NCBI GenBank assembly: GCA_016719485.1
Contig: JADJZB010000004.1
Span: forward strand, 380,001 to 444,000
Origin: Holophagales bacterium
GTDB taxonomy: Bacteria; Acidobacteriota; Thermoanaerobaculia; UBA5066
Direction: 5' to 3'
Length of the DNA: 64,000 nt
Within the stretch, counting starts at the first letter, position 1, and every line of letters starts with the position of its first letter. Shown piece after piece: positions 24,651-34,934 of the stretch. The notes under the pieces were generated by a model. The model did not search any database and had not been told where the DNA came from. It saw only the letters and a list, made by a program, of their open reading frames with translations. Both the position numbers and the translations under genes were made by a program.

Positions 24651-27217
24651 ACGGGATGCCGGAGGAAACCGCGAACGCCGACGCCGTCCAGATCCCGGAC
24701 CTTCTCCCGGTCCTCCCGCTGAAGGACGTCGTCCTCTTTCCCTACGTCATCGTCCCCCTGTCCGTCTCGCGGGAGAAGTCGATCGCCGCCGTCGACGCGG
24801 CCCTCGCCGAACAGCGGATCCTCCTCCTCCTCGCCCAGAAGGACCCCTCCGTCGAGGACCCCGGCCCGGCCGACCTCTACGAGACGGGGACGGCGGCCGC
24901 CGTGATGCGGATGCTCAAGCTCCCCGACGGCCGGATCCGCCTCCTCGTTCAGGGACTCTCGCGGGTCCGGGTCGACGGATACGTCCAGGAGAGCCCGTCG
25001 CTCCGGGCCAAGGCGGTGAGGATCCCCGAGCCCGAAGCCGCTCACTCCGCATCGGAAGAGGTCGAGGCGCTCCTGCGCGCCGTGAAGGAGGGCCTCGAGA
25101 AGGCCGTGGGCCTGGGCAAGACGATCTCGCCCGAGGTCATGCTCGTCGCCGCGGGCCTCGACGACCCCGCCCGCCTCGCCGACCTCGCCGCCTCGAACCT
25201 CGACCTGAAGCTCGACGAGGCGCAGAAGATCCTCGAGACCCTCCCTGGCGTCGAGAGGCTGAAGGCGGTCCTCGAGATCCTGCGGCGCGAGATCCGCGTC
25301 CTGACCGTCCAGCAGGAGATCTCGGGGATGGCGCGTGGCGAGATCGACAAGAGCCAGCGCGAGTACTTCCTCAGGCAGCAGCTGAAGGCGATCCAGCAGG
25401 AGCTCGGGGTCACCGACGACGTGGCCGAGGAGGTCGAGCAGTACCGCAAGAAGCTCGAAGGCAAGTCGCTCCCGGCCGAGGCGCAGGAAGAGGTCGACAA
25501 GCAGCTCAAGCGTCTCGAGCGCAGCAACCCCGACTCGGCCGAGACGGCGATGATCCGGACGTTCCTGGACTGGATCACCGGCCTTCCCTGGGGCGTCTCC
25601 TCGCAGGACAACCTCGAGCTCGCCCGCGCGCGGGCCATCCTCGACGAGGACCACTTCGGCCTCGAGAAGCCCAAGGAGCGGATCCTCGAGTTCCTCGCCG
25701 TGCGCAAGCTCGCGCCCGAGAGCAAGGGACCGATCCTCTGCTTCGTGGGTCCTCCCGGCGTTGGAAAGACGTCCCTCGGGAAGTCGATCGCACGCTCCCT
25801 GGACCGGAAGTTCATCCAGATGTCGCTCGGCGGCGTCCGCGACGAAGCCGAGATCCGCGGACACCGGCGGACGTACGTCGGAGCGCTCCCAGGCCGGATC
25901 GTCCAGGGGATCAACCAGGCCGCCACCTCGAACCCCGTCTTCATCCTCGACGAGGTCGACAAGATCGGCGCCGACTTCCGCGGTGACCCGTCGTCGGCCC
26001 TCCTCGAGGTCCTCGACCCCGAGCAGAACCGCACCTTCCGCGACCATTACCTCGGCGTCCCTTACGACCTCTCGAAGGTCCTCTTCATAACAACGGCGAA
26101 CGTTCTCGACACGATCCAGCCGGCGTTCCTCGACCGGATGGAGGTCATCCGGCTCTCGGGGTACACGCTCGAGGAGAAGCTCGCGATCGCCAGGCGGCAC
26201 CTGGTCCCGAAGCAGCTCAAGGAGAACGGCCTCACGGCGAAGGGGCTCGCGTTTCCCGAGGACGCCCTCCGGACCGTGATCGAGGAATACACCCGGGAGG
26301 CGGGCCTCCGGAACCTCGAGAGGGAGATCGGGAGCTGCTGCCGGAAGGTGGCCGTGAGGATCGCGTCGGGCGACGCCCGGGCGGTGAAGATGACGCCGGC
26401 CCTCGTGCGCGCGCTTCTGGGCGTCCCGAAGTTCCGCAGCGACGAGGCCCTCTCCCGCAACGAGGTCGGCGCGGCGACCGGCCTCGCCTGGACCGCGGTC
26501 GGCGGCGACGTCCTGATCGTCGAGGCCCGCGCCCTGAAGGGAAAGGGACGGCTGCAGCTCACGGGCCAGCTCGGCGACGTCATGAAGGAGTCGGCCCAGG
26601 CGGCGCTGACGCTGCTGCGGTCGCGGGCGAAGGAGCTGGGCCTCTCTTCGGGCTTCTTCGAAACCCACGACGTGCACGTCCACGTCCCGGAAGGCGCGAT
26701 CCCGAAAGACGGCCCGTCCGCCGGCGTCACGATGCTCACGGCGATGGTCTCCGCGTTCACCGGGATGCCGGTGCGGCGCGACGTCGCGATGACGGGAGAG
26801 ATCACGCTGCGGGGAGAGGTGCTCCCGATCGGCGGCCTCAAGGAAAAGGCGCTCGCCGCCCGCCGGGCCGGCATCTCGACGATCGTCCTCCCCTCCCGCA
26901 ACGAACGGGACCTCGCCGACATCCCGGAAGACCTTCGCCGCGACCTGCGGTTCGTCTTCGTCGATCGCGCCGAACAGGTTCTCGAGGCGGCACTCGTGAA
27001 GCCCCGGAAGGTGCGGGCCTCCGCACCCGCCCGGAGAACCCTCCGCGGAGGAAACCGGCATGAGAACGCTCCCGTCCGAGAACGACCTCCTCCGCCGCTT
27101 CGAGAGCCTCTTCGCGACGCGCCGCCGGGACGTGAAGGTGGGCGTCGGCGACGACGCCGCCGTTCTCGCGGCGCCCGCATCCCTCGCCGTCTGCACGGAC
27201 GCTCTCGTCGAGGGTGA
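24647..27217 (+). CDS. lon: ATP-dependent protease Lon (probable 3' indel)
   Basis: A cytoplasmic quality-control protease. The N-terminal substrate domain (LPVLPLKDVVLFPYVIVPLS) and helical region are followed by the AAA+ core: FVGPPGVGKTSLGKSIARSL Walker A near residue 370, and VFILDEVDKIG Walker B. The protease domain has the catalytic Ser in EGAIPKDGPSAGVTM and Lys in GGLKEKALAARRAGI. As read, it is 856 residues and overlaps thiL by 158 bases, with an arginine-rich tail unlike Lon. Adding one base near the 3' end would give about 805 residues, ending at 27063 in an ATGA overlap with thiL, the pattern of the rest of this operon. Confidence 0.94.
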   Translation: MNGMPEETANADAVQIPDLLPVLPLKDVVLFPYVIVPLSVSREKSIAAVDAALAEQRILLLLAQKDPSVEDPGPADLYETGTAAAVMRMLKLPDGRIRLLVQGLSRVRVDGYVQESPSLRAKAVRIPEPEAAHSASEEVEALLRAVKEGLEKAVGLGKTISPEVMLVAAGLDDPARLADLAASNLDLKLDEAQKILETLPGVERLKAVLEILRREIRVLTVQQEISGMARGEIDKSQREYFLRQQLKAIQQELGVTDDVAEEVEQYRKKLEGKSLPAEAQEEVDKQLKRLERSNPDSAETAMIRTFLDWITGLPWGVSSQDNLELARARAILDEDHFGLEKPKERILEFLAVRKLAPESKGPILCFVGPPGVGKTSLGKSIARSLDRKFIQMSLGGVRDEAEIRGHRRTYVGALPGRIVQGINQAATSNPVFILDEVDKIGADFRGDPSSALLEVLDPEQNRTFRDHYLGVPYDLSKVLFITTANVLDTIQPAFLDRMEVIRLSGYTLEEKLAIARRHLVPKQLKENGLTAKGLAFPEDALRTVIEEYTREAGLRNLEREIGSCCRKVAVRIASGDARAVKMTPALVRALLGVPKFRSDEALSRNEVGAATGLAWTAVGGDVLIVEARALKGKGRLQLTGQLGDVMKESAQAALTLLRSRAKELGLSSGFFETHDVHVHVPEGAIPKDGPSAGVTMLTAMVSAFTGMPVRRDVAMTGEITLRGEVLPIGGLKEKALAARRAGISTIVLPSRNERDLADIPEDLRRDLRFVFVDRAEQVLEAALVKPRKVRASAPARRTLRGGNRHENAPVRERPPPPLREPLRDAPPGREGGRRRRRRRSRGARIPRRLHGRSRRG

Positions 27218-28097
27218 GGACTTCACCTCCGGCACGGACCCGTATCTGGTCGGACGCAAGGCGCTGAACGTCAACCTGTCCGACCTGGCCGCGATGGGAG
27301 CGGCTCCGCTCCACGCGCTCCTGACGCTCGGTCTCCCGCGCCAGACCCCGGTGGCCTGGCTCGACGGATTCCTCGACGGGTTCCGGGCGGCCGCCCGCGA
27401 GCAGGCCGTCGCCATCGTCGGCGGAGACCTCTCGGCATCCCTCGAGCGTTTCGTCTCGGTCACCGCGCTCGGGCGCGTCCCCCCATCGGGGCCGTTGCGC
27501 CGGGCCGGCGGCAACCCGGGCGACGAGCTCTGGGTCTCCGGCACGCTGGGCGCCGCCGCCGCGGGCCTCTCGCTCGTCCTGCGCGGGTATCGCCGCGATC
27601 GCGAAGGAAAGGTGACCGCTCCGCGCGGGCGCCGGGTGTCGCCGGCGCGGCGCGACGAGATCGCGCGCCTCCTCCGGCACCTCCTCGACCCTCGCCCGAT
27701 GGTCGACCTCGGCCGGATGCTCGCGGAAGGAGAGATCGCTTCGGCGGCCATCGACCTCTCCGACGGCCTCGCCCGGGACCTCCACCGCCTCTGCAGGGCG
27801 TCGGGGACCGGGGCCTCCGTCGAACGGGAAGTGCTTCCGGTCGACTCCGGCCTCGCGACGCTGCCCGGACTGCCGTCCGACCCTCTCGAGCTGGCACTGT
27901 ACGGGGGCGAGGACTACGGCCTCCTCTTCGCGGTCCCGCCCCGGCGGGTCGGTGCGATGGCGAGGGTCGCGGCCCGCTTCGCGGTGCGACGGATCGGCCG
28001 CCTGGACGCCACGTCGAGAGTCCTCCTCGTGGCGGCCGGCCGCCCTTCCCCGCTGCCGGACCGGGGCTTCGACCACTTCGCCAGGAACGCCGGGTGA
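27060..28097 (+). CDS. thiL: Thiamine-monophosphate kinase
   Basis: Phosphorylates thiamine monophosphate to the active pyrophosphate cofactor. The 345 residues show the PurM/ThiL fold: VGVGDDAAVLAAP near residue 27, GRKALNVNLSDLAAMGA, VGGDLSAS, AIDLSDGLARDLHRL and LYGGEDYGLLFAVP. The ATG at 27060 has GGAGGAA upstream with suitable spacing and fits the family N-terminus (ENDLLRRFESLF). It ends in a GTGA overlap with the DUF2062 gene. No TPP riboswitch or other thiamine gene is near. Confidence 0.95.
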   Translation: MRTLPSENDLLRRFESLFATRRRDVKVGVGDDAAVLAAPASLAVCTDALVEGEDFTSGTDPYLVGRKALNVNLSDLAAMGAAPLHALLTLGLPRQTPVAWLDGFLDGFRAAAREQAVAIVGGDLSASLERFVSVTALGRVPPSGPLRRAGGNPGDELWVSGTLGAAAAGLSLVLRGYRRDREGKVTAPRGRRVSPARRDEIARLLRHLLDPRPMVDLGRMLAEGEIASAAIDLSDGLARDLHRLCRASGTGASVEREVLPVDSGLATLPGLPSDPLELALYGGEDYGLLFAVPPRRVGAMARVAARFAVRRIGRLDATSRVLLVAAGRPSPLPDRGFDHFARNAG

Positions 28098-28675
28098 CGT
28101 TTCGGGGCCCTGACCCGCACGGTCGCGACGATCCGGCCCGCGAGCCGGGGGAAACGAGACATCCGGCCGCGCCCCTGCCGTCCGGGACCGGCTGGTTCGG
28201 GCGATTCAAGTCACAGTTCCTCGAGATGCTCGGCCGGCACGACGAGCCGGAACGCGTCGCCGCGTCCTTCGCGATCGGGGTCGCCATCGCCTTCACGCCG
28301 CTCCTGGGCTTCCACTGGATCATCGCCGTCCTCGTCGCGATCCTCCTGAAGCTCAACAAGCTCGACGTCTTCCTCGGAACGCTCGTCGTCAATCCGCTGA
28401 CCCTGGGTCCGGTCAGCGCGGTCGCCCTGCCGCTCGGCCGCCTCGTCGTCCGCGCGCGGCAGGAGGCCGTCACGATCATGCCGTGGGGCGACCTGCTGCG
28501 GCCCGCCTCGTGGGCGCAGGCCGCGCCCGCGATGAGGACGATCGGGCTCCAGTGGGCGATCGGCATGTTCACCCTGTCGATTTTCTTCGGGGCGCTGACG
28601 TACCTCGCCCTCGTGAGGATCCTGCGGAGCCGACGCGCCCGCGTAGCGCTGATCCCTCCCGACTTCGCGGACTGA
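28094..28675 (+). CDS. DUF2062 membrane protein
   Basis: 193 residues from a GTG overlapping the thiL stop. After a polar N-terminal 40 residues, the DUF2062 core appears: ERVAASFAIGVAIAFTPLLGFHWIIAVLVAILLKLNK, then VFLGTLVVNPLTLGPV. A C-terminal helix (LQWAIGMFTLSIFFGALTYLALV) follows. Three or so membrane helices are expected. The family is found in many Gram-negative bacteria without a proven function and is sometimes fused to glycosyltransferases. It is the last gene of the overlapping cluster. Confidence 0.85.
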   Translation: MTFRGPDPHGRDDPAREPGETRHPAAPLPSGTGWFGRFKSQFLEMLGRHDEPERVAASFAIGVAIAFTPLLGFHWIIAVLVAILLKLNKLDVFLGTLVVNPLTLGPVSAVALPLGRLVVRARQEAVTIMPWGDLLRPASWAQAAPAMRTIGLQWAIGMFTLSIFFGALTYLALVRILRSRRARVALIPPDFAD

Positions 28676-28781
28676 CGTCGCCGGCAGGCGCCGGACGCGA
28701 ATCGCTTCGCGGTGTTCCCTTTGCCCCGTCGACCGACCGGGTGGCCCGATCACGAGGGCGCATCCCCGGCGAGCGGCCGCT

Positions 28782-30932
28782 TCAGGGGCCCCCGACGGAG
28801 GACGGCGCTTCCATTGCTCGAAACGCCTCGATCCGCTTCCTCAGAGCGAGGTTCCTGGCGGGACGGCCGAACGACCGCTCTATCCCGGACAGCGCCGTGA
28901 ACGCGTTGCCTCGCGCCAGGGGTGCTCGGACGGCGAGCTCGAGGAGCCGCCCCGCGGGGTCCGGGTTGCGGGGGGCCGCGCGCGTGGCGCGGCCGAGCTC
29001 GGCGGCGGCGGCGACGACGTTTCCCCGGGCTTCGTAGCGCTCCGCGAGGAAGAATCGGGCCTCGAGCCAGCCGGGGGCGGCCGCAAGCACGCGGCGCACC
29101 TCGGACAGCGCCGCCCTCTCTCGCCCGAGGGCTGACAGGGTCCGTGCCAGGCCGAGGCGCGCGCGGACGTTCCCGTCGTCGGCCCCCAGAGCCTGCCGCC
29201 AGGCCGCGAGGGCGTCTTCGAACCGGCCGCGAACGTGGAGCAGTGCCGCGCGCTGAAAGAGGAGCGGCCCGGATTCCGGCTGGCGCCGAAGCCCATCGAC
29301 GCAGGCCCGCTCCGCCTCCTCGAGCCGCCCCGACTCCTCTTCGGCCTTCGCGAGTCCCTGCCACCCGATCTCGTAGTCCGGCTTGATCGCGAGCGTCCTC
29401 TCGTACGCGGCGCGGGCGTCGTCCCACCGGCCCTCCTTGCGGGCCACGCGACCGAGAAGCGCGAAGGCGTCGTAGTAGCGCGGGAAGAGCCCGGCCGCTT
29501 TCTCGAGGCTCGCGCGAGCGGAGACCGTCTCGCCCCGGCCCCACGCCAGGTATGCGACGTTGTAGTGGGCGCGCGCCGAGCGGGGGACCTTCTCGACCAT
29601 CTCTTCGAAGAGCCGTTCGTCGTTTCGAAAGACCTCGTTCCTCTCGACCGTGGCACCCGCGTAGGTCACGAGCACCACTCCGAGCACCGCTGCGCGGAAA
29701 CCGTCCGAGATCGACGGGAACGCCGCGGCGAGCCCCGCCGCCGCCGCGAGAAGGCCCGCGGACGGAAGGTAGGCGAGTCGATCGGCAAAGATCGTCCCGA
29801 TGGGAAAGAAGACGTTCGACGTCGGGAGGATCGTCCCGAGGAAGAACGCGATTCCGAGGGACACGAGAGGCTGCCGGCGAAGCGTCGCCAGGCCCAAAGC
29901 CGCGAGGCCGAGTACGAAGGCGAGACCGGCGCCCGCGCGCGGGTCGGAAAGGGACGCGACGAGGTCGAGGGCGTGGGCCGAGTGGTCCCCCGAGAGCCCG
30001 AGAGGGACGAACGTCTTCGCGACGTACCGCAGGAGGATCCAGAGGCCGTTCGCCGCCCGGATGAGGTGCGGCAATGGCGCGAGCGGGTTGTCGAGCTCGA
30101 AGAAGGCCTCCTTCTTCGAGACGAGCCCTCCCATCGCGAAGAGCCGGACGGCCGCGAACGCCGCCAGGGGAACCAGAAGGCCGCACGTCGCCAGGGCCTT
30201 CCTCCTGACCCGCGCGACGAGCGGCTCGCCCGCGTCGCGCCGCAGGAGCTCTCCGAGGACGACGACGCCGGGAAGGACGACGGCGTTCTCCTTCGTGAAG
30301 ACGGCGAGGAGGAACGCGACGAGCGCCCCCGCGTACGGCCATGGGAGGAGGCGCGACCCGTCGGTCGCGCGCCGGAAAAGGAGCGCCGCGAGGAAGGTGA
30401 GCGACGCCACCAGCAGCTCGGCCCGTCCGACGATTCCCGTCACCGCCTCGACGTGGATCGGCACGACGGCGAAGAGAGCCGCCGCCGCCAGCGAGGGCGC
30501 ACGGGGCATGCCGAGCGCGAGGACCCACGCGGCGAACAGGAGCGTCGTCGCGACGTGCAGCACGACGTTCACGACGTGGAACGGCAGCGGGTCCTTCCCC
30601 GTCGTCCACCGCTGGACGGCATAGGTGAGAAGGACCACCGGCCGGAAGTTCTTCGCGGTGGACAGCGGCCCGCCGAAGTAGTGCGACGTGAAGATCTCCC
30701 CCGCGCGGCCGGGAGACGAGATGCGCGGGTTGTCGCGCACGATGGCCTTGTCGTCGAACGTGAAATCGGCCCGAAGGCCGTTCAGGAAGGGCAGGAACGC
30801 GAGGAGGGCGAGCGCGACCGCCGCGCGACGTCCGAGCCGTCCCGTCGGGGTGCTCGCCGCGCCGCGCGCCGCCCCGTGAAGGGGGAGGGCGGTGGCGCCG
30901 GCACGCGGGGACAGGAGCGGAAGGAGACGCAT
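28782..30932 (-). CDS. TMTC/DUF1736-type membrane protein with C-terminal TPR repeats
   Basis: 716 residues from the ATG at 30932. The N-terminal half has about ten membrane helices and the GT-C-like signature of TMTC proteins: FLPFLNGLRADFTFDDKAIV (acidic residues after the first helix), NFRPVVLLTYAVQRW, PLPFHVVNVVLHVATTLLF, VVPIHVEAVTGIVGRAELL, and FFPIGTIFADRLAYLPSAG. The C-terminal part (from about residue 450) is at least six TPR units (ARAHYNVAYLAWGRGE, YYDAFALLGRVARKEGRWDDA, and so on). In eukaryotes this architecture is an O-mannosyltransferase; protein glycosylation is plausible but unproven here. The gene ends by an acidic/proline tail. Confidence 0.85.
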   Translation of the reverse strand: MRLLPLLSPRAGATALPLHGAARGAASTPTGRLGRRAAVALALLAFLPFLNGLRADFTFDDKAIVRDNPRISSPGRAGEIFTSHYFGGPLSTAKNFRPVVLLTYAVQRWTTGKDPLPFHVVNVVLHVATTLLFAAWVLALGMPRAPSLAAAALFAVVPIHVEAVTGIVGRAELLVASLTFLAALLFRRATDGSRLLPWPYAGALVAFLLAVFTKENAVVLPGVVVLGELLRRDAGEPLVARVRRKALATCGLLVPLAAFAAVRLFAMGGLVSKKEAFFELDNPLAPLPHLIRAANGLWILLRYVAKTFVPLGLSGDHSAHALDLVASLSDPRAGAGLAFVLGLAALGLATLRRQPLVSLGIAFFLGTILPTSNVFFPIGTIFADRLAYLPSAGLLAAAAGLAAAFPSISDGFRAAVLGVVLVTYAGATVERNEVFRNDERLFEEMVEKVPRSARAHYNVAYLAWGRGETVSARASLEKAAGLFPRYYDAFALLGRVARKEGRWDDARAAYERTLAIKPDYEIGWQGLAKAEEESGRLEEAERACVDGLRRQPESGPLLFQRAALLHVRGRFEDALAAWRQALGADDGNVRARLGLARTLSALGRERAALSEVRRVLAAAPGWLEARFFLAERYEARGNVVAAAAELGRATRAAPRNPDPAGRLLELAVRAPLARGNAFTALSGIERSFGRPARNLALRKRIEAFRAMEAPSSVGGP

Positions 30933-30946
30933 CGGGGCGCTGGAGT

Positions 30947-33900
30947 CTAGTCGTTGATCGAAAGACGCTTCATCTCGTAGAGGAGCGATTGGCGGGAGAG
31001 GCCCAGAAGGGCGGCTGCCCGTGTCCGGTTCCCCGCTGCCTCCGCGAGCGTCTCGAGGATCACCCTCCTCTTCGCCTCGTCCACCGCCGCTCTGTACCGG
31101 CCTCTCCCCTCCGCCGGTGCTGCCGCCGGGACGCGCAGCGGCTCGGGAAGGTGTTGACGTTCCACGCGGCATCCCGGTCCGGCCATGGCCTTCGCCAGCT
31201 CGACCGCCGAGATGAGCTCGCGGACGTTCCCGGGCCAGCTCCATGAGAGAAGCGCCGCCCTGGCCTCGGGCGCGACCGAAGTTCCGGCGAGCGCCCGGTC
31301 GAGAAGGACACGCAGGTCCCTCGGCCTTTCCCGCAGCGGCGAGAGGGTGACCGTGATTCCGGCGATCCGGTAGAGGAGGTCGCCCCGGAAGCGGCCTTCC
31401 CCGACGAGCCGGGCGAGGTCGCGATGGGTGGCGGCGACGAGGTGCAGGTCGACCGCCCGCGTCCGCGTTTCGCCCAGGCGCCGGACCTCGCACTCCTGCA
31501 GGACACGCAGGAGCTTGGCCTGGACCTGGGGCGAGAGGTCACCGATCTCGTCCAGGAACAGCGTTCCGCCGGACGAGGCCTCGAACACCCCCTGGCGGTC
31601 CCGGTCGGCGCCGGTGAAGGCTCCCCGCGCCGCACCGAACAGCTCCGCTTCGGCGAGGGTATCGGGAAGAGCCGCGACGTTCACTGCGACGAACGGGCCG
31701 GTCCTTCCCGATGCGCGGTGGACCTCCCGCGCCACGAGCTCCTTGCCGGTGCCGCTCTCGCCGAGGACGAGGACGGAGATCCGGTGGGACGCCACGCGCC
31801 TCACCGTGTCGAAGACCTCGCGCGTCGCGACGTCCTCGGCCACGAGGGAGGTCGGCGCCGGCACGGTGACGGCCGCTTCGGTTCGGGCGGACGCGGACGG
31901 CTCCTGGAATCGCGCGACGGCACCCTCCAGCCCGGCACGCCGCGCGGCGCGCAGGCCGAGATGCCTGAGAGGAGCGGAATCCTGACGCGCGAAGAAGCCG
32001 GGAAACCGGCCGCGCCACTCGAGGAGGCGCGTGGCGACCTCGAGCGGACCGCCCGGCCGGTCGAGGAAGCCCGGCGAGCGCCTGGCGTGCCCCGGGTTGT
32101 GGCATGAGGCCCTTCTCGAGGCGGTCCTCGGCCTCGAGGAGCGTCCGTTCCGGCGCGTCGAGCGCCGGCGCATCCGGAACGGTCCGGTGCAGGTCGCGCC
32201 GGGCCGACGCCACGAGCCGGGCGCGAAGCGGCTCGACGCCGCTGCGGGCGTCCGGCCAGGGCTCGGCCTCCTCGAGGCGAACGAGCGCCTCGACGGCCGA
32301 GCCACTCGCGAGGAGCCGGGCCCCTTCGAGAACGAGGATCTCCCGGAACGCGGGATGCCCGGCACATTCCTCGAGCCGCGAGACGGCCTCCGCGAAGGCC
32401 TCGGCCCCGTCCGCATCGTCGCCGTCGGCGAGTGCGAGGCGCTGCCGGGTGGGAATCGAAAAGAGGAGCTGGAAGGACCGTCCCGGCACCCGGTCGTGCG
32501 CGAGGACGGTCTTCAGGTCGCGCTGCGCGCCCTGCGCGTCGCTTCTCCGGACGGCCAGGGAGGCCCTCTGTCCGAGGGAGGTGAGGTAGCGATCTCTCTC
32601 GCCGAGAGAGGAGAAAAGGACGAGGGCCTCCTCGAGTGACGTCTCGGCCTCCGCCAGCTCTCCGTCCTCGGCGGCGGCCACGGAGAGGTCGAAGAGAGCG
32701 TCCGCCTTTCTGGAGGGCGTGCGGGCCCCGTCGCGCGCGGCCCGGAAGAAGGCCCTCGCCTCGCGCGGACGACCGAGGCCGAGCGCGAGGTACCCCGCGG
32801 TGAAGCCCGCGTCGACCGGCGCCGGACCCCCGCCGGAACCCGCGAGAACGGCGGCCACGGCCTTCAGCTCCACTTCGGCCGCACCCAGTTCCTGCCTCCG
32901 CTCGTGAAGCTCTGCGCGCAGGAGGTGGAAGCGGGCCGCCCGCGGGCCCTCGCCCGGGCCGAAGGAACCGAGGACCCCGCAGCCTCCGGTTCCCGGCGCA
33001 GAAGCAGCAGGATCTCGGCCCGAGCCAGGAGCTCTTCGCCCTCCCCGTTCTCCGGCAGGAGCGCGAGCGCCTTGTCTCCGTCTCCGAGACGGGCCAGGAG
33101 CCGTGCCGCTTCCTGGCGACGGGCGAGCGGCTCATCCAGCGCCTTGCGCGCGTCGATGCGGGCGGCTGCCCGTCGCGCGTCGTCCATCCTGCCCGCGGCC
33201 GCGTGGACGTGCGCGGCGAGAAACGGCTCCCCGAGGTCGGGAGCCGCTCCGGGGGCCCGGGCGAGAAGGGCGGTCGCTTCCTCCGCACGGCCCGAACCGA
33301 CAGCGTCGGCGAGTCGGACGCGGGCCTCTTCGATGTCGGTGGCCGCGCCCCGGGCTGCCAGTCGCGCGAGAAGGAGCCGGAGGTGCCCCGTGCCGGAGGC
33401 CTCGAGTCGCGCCAGGCACGAGATCCGCTCCGCCCTCGTCAGATCCGATTCGAGCCGCCGCCTCCGCTCGTCGCGCGTGAAGTGATACGCCCCGCGCGCC
33501 GAACGCTGCAGCGTACCGGCGTCGCACTCTTCCTCCAGGACGTCGGCGGCCCTGTCGGGCGAAGCGCCACTGGCGGCGGCCGCCTCGGCGAGAGAAAAGC
33601 CGTCTCCGAGAAGCGCCGCCGCACGAAGGACGATGTCGACGGGAGCGGCAGGCCGTCTCGCACCATTGCTCCGCGGGGAGGCCGCGAGAAACGCGCGGGC
33701 TCTCTGCCTCGCGGCGCCGAGAAGGCGTGCCGGATCGCCCGCCGCCTCCGCGGCCAGTTCCTCCCAGAAGCGCGAGAAAGCGGGTGCCGAGGCGAACGGG
33801 AGGTGGACGAGCCCCGAGATCTCCTCGCGTCCGAGGCGGGGAACGATGATCGGCAGGCTCTGCCAGGGCGGCGGAGCCTCGGCGCGGGTCTCGATCCTGG

Positions 33901-34864
33901 AGACGCCGGCCAGGGTATGCGGCAGCTCTTCCCACGCCCGGAGTGAACGCGGGTCCCAACGATCGAGGTCCCGCGCGACGAGCACGAGGGGTGGGCCCAC
34001 CTCCGGAGCCGGCGATTCCCCGCGCGCCAGGGCGCGAAGGGCTCCCGCACGTGGATCGGGCCCGAGCCCTTCGGCCAGCTCCGAAAGCGGGGTCCCGTCT
34101 TCCACGGAAACCGGCGGTCCCGCTTCGGCGAACGCCGTTTCACCCGGAGCACGGCGGGCCGCGCCCCTCGCCAGCCAGTCGGCGGCGCCGCCAGCGGCGA
34201 CGAGCCGCGCCCCGGACGCGGGGGCGAGCTCGCGCGGGACGGCGAGACCCAGCAGGTCCAGCGCGACCCTCTCGCCTGTGTCGCCCGTGCGGGCCAGGTC
34301 GAGAAGCAGGGCATCGGACGGGCGCGCGCCGTCGGTCGAACGCAGGACGGCCGCCACCACCTCGGCCGACCTTGCCGGAAGGCCGTCGGCGAGCGATTCC
34401 TCGAGACTCCTCCGCGCCTCCCCGACGCGCCCACTGGCCACCTCCCGCCCTGCGAGCCGGAGCGCGGTCACCCCGAGCACGATCGGCGCCGGAACCGCTC
34501 TCCAGGAAGGGACGGGCGGAGAGGCGAGCCAGGGGACGTCGCTGCTCCCGGGGCGCGTCCCGAGCTCCTTCACTCCCTCCGTGGAGAGGCCGAGACCGTG
34601 GACGCCGAGAAAGGACAGGAGACCCGCGAGCCGGACGAGGAAGCCGGCGTGCCCGGCGTCCGAAAGATCTGCCGGGAGTTGCCGGGGAGGGGGCGCCGGT
34701 CCGAGCACCCACGACCCGCCCTCCCGGCGGCCCCACGAGAAGGCGGGTAGCGAGACGTGCAGGAGTCGCCCGACTTCCGCCGCGCCGGCGAACACGTCGG
34801 GCCCGGGAATCACCCACGCCGACCGCTGCCCGGTCCTCCGCGCTGCCCGCCCTCTTTCTCCCAC
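30947..34864 (-). CDS. Large sigma-54-dependent activator with degenerate N-terminal and TPR-like domains (two frameshifts)
   Basis: As a whole this is one 1305-residue protein, broken twice. It needs one base added in the C-run at 32975-32978 and one removed at about 32105; the two cancel, keeping the total a multiple of three. The N-terminal part resembles a degenerate kinase or AAA-like sensor (LVRLAGLLSFLGVHGLGLS), then a helical, TPR-like middle (RQEAARLLARLGDGDKALAL; EAETSLEEALVLFSSLGERD). The C-terminal 300 residues are a sigma-54 AAA+ domain: GESGTGKE Walker A, GAFTGA for sigma-54 contact, GGTLFLDEIGD Walker B, WPGNVREL. A Fis-type helix-turn-helix follows (NRTRAAALLGLSRQSLLYEM). It could act on the sigma-54 promoters at 46533 and 54125. 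Confidence 0.8.
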
Positions 34865-34934
34865 TCACTCTCCGAAGGTCGACGGAATCTTCGCACGCCG
34901 TGGGATCGCCACCGTGCGTCGTGCCGGGTTCCTC

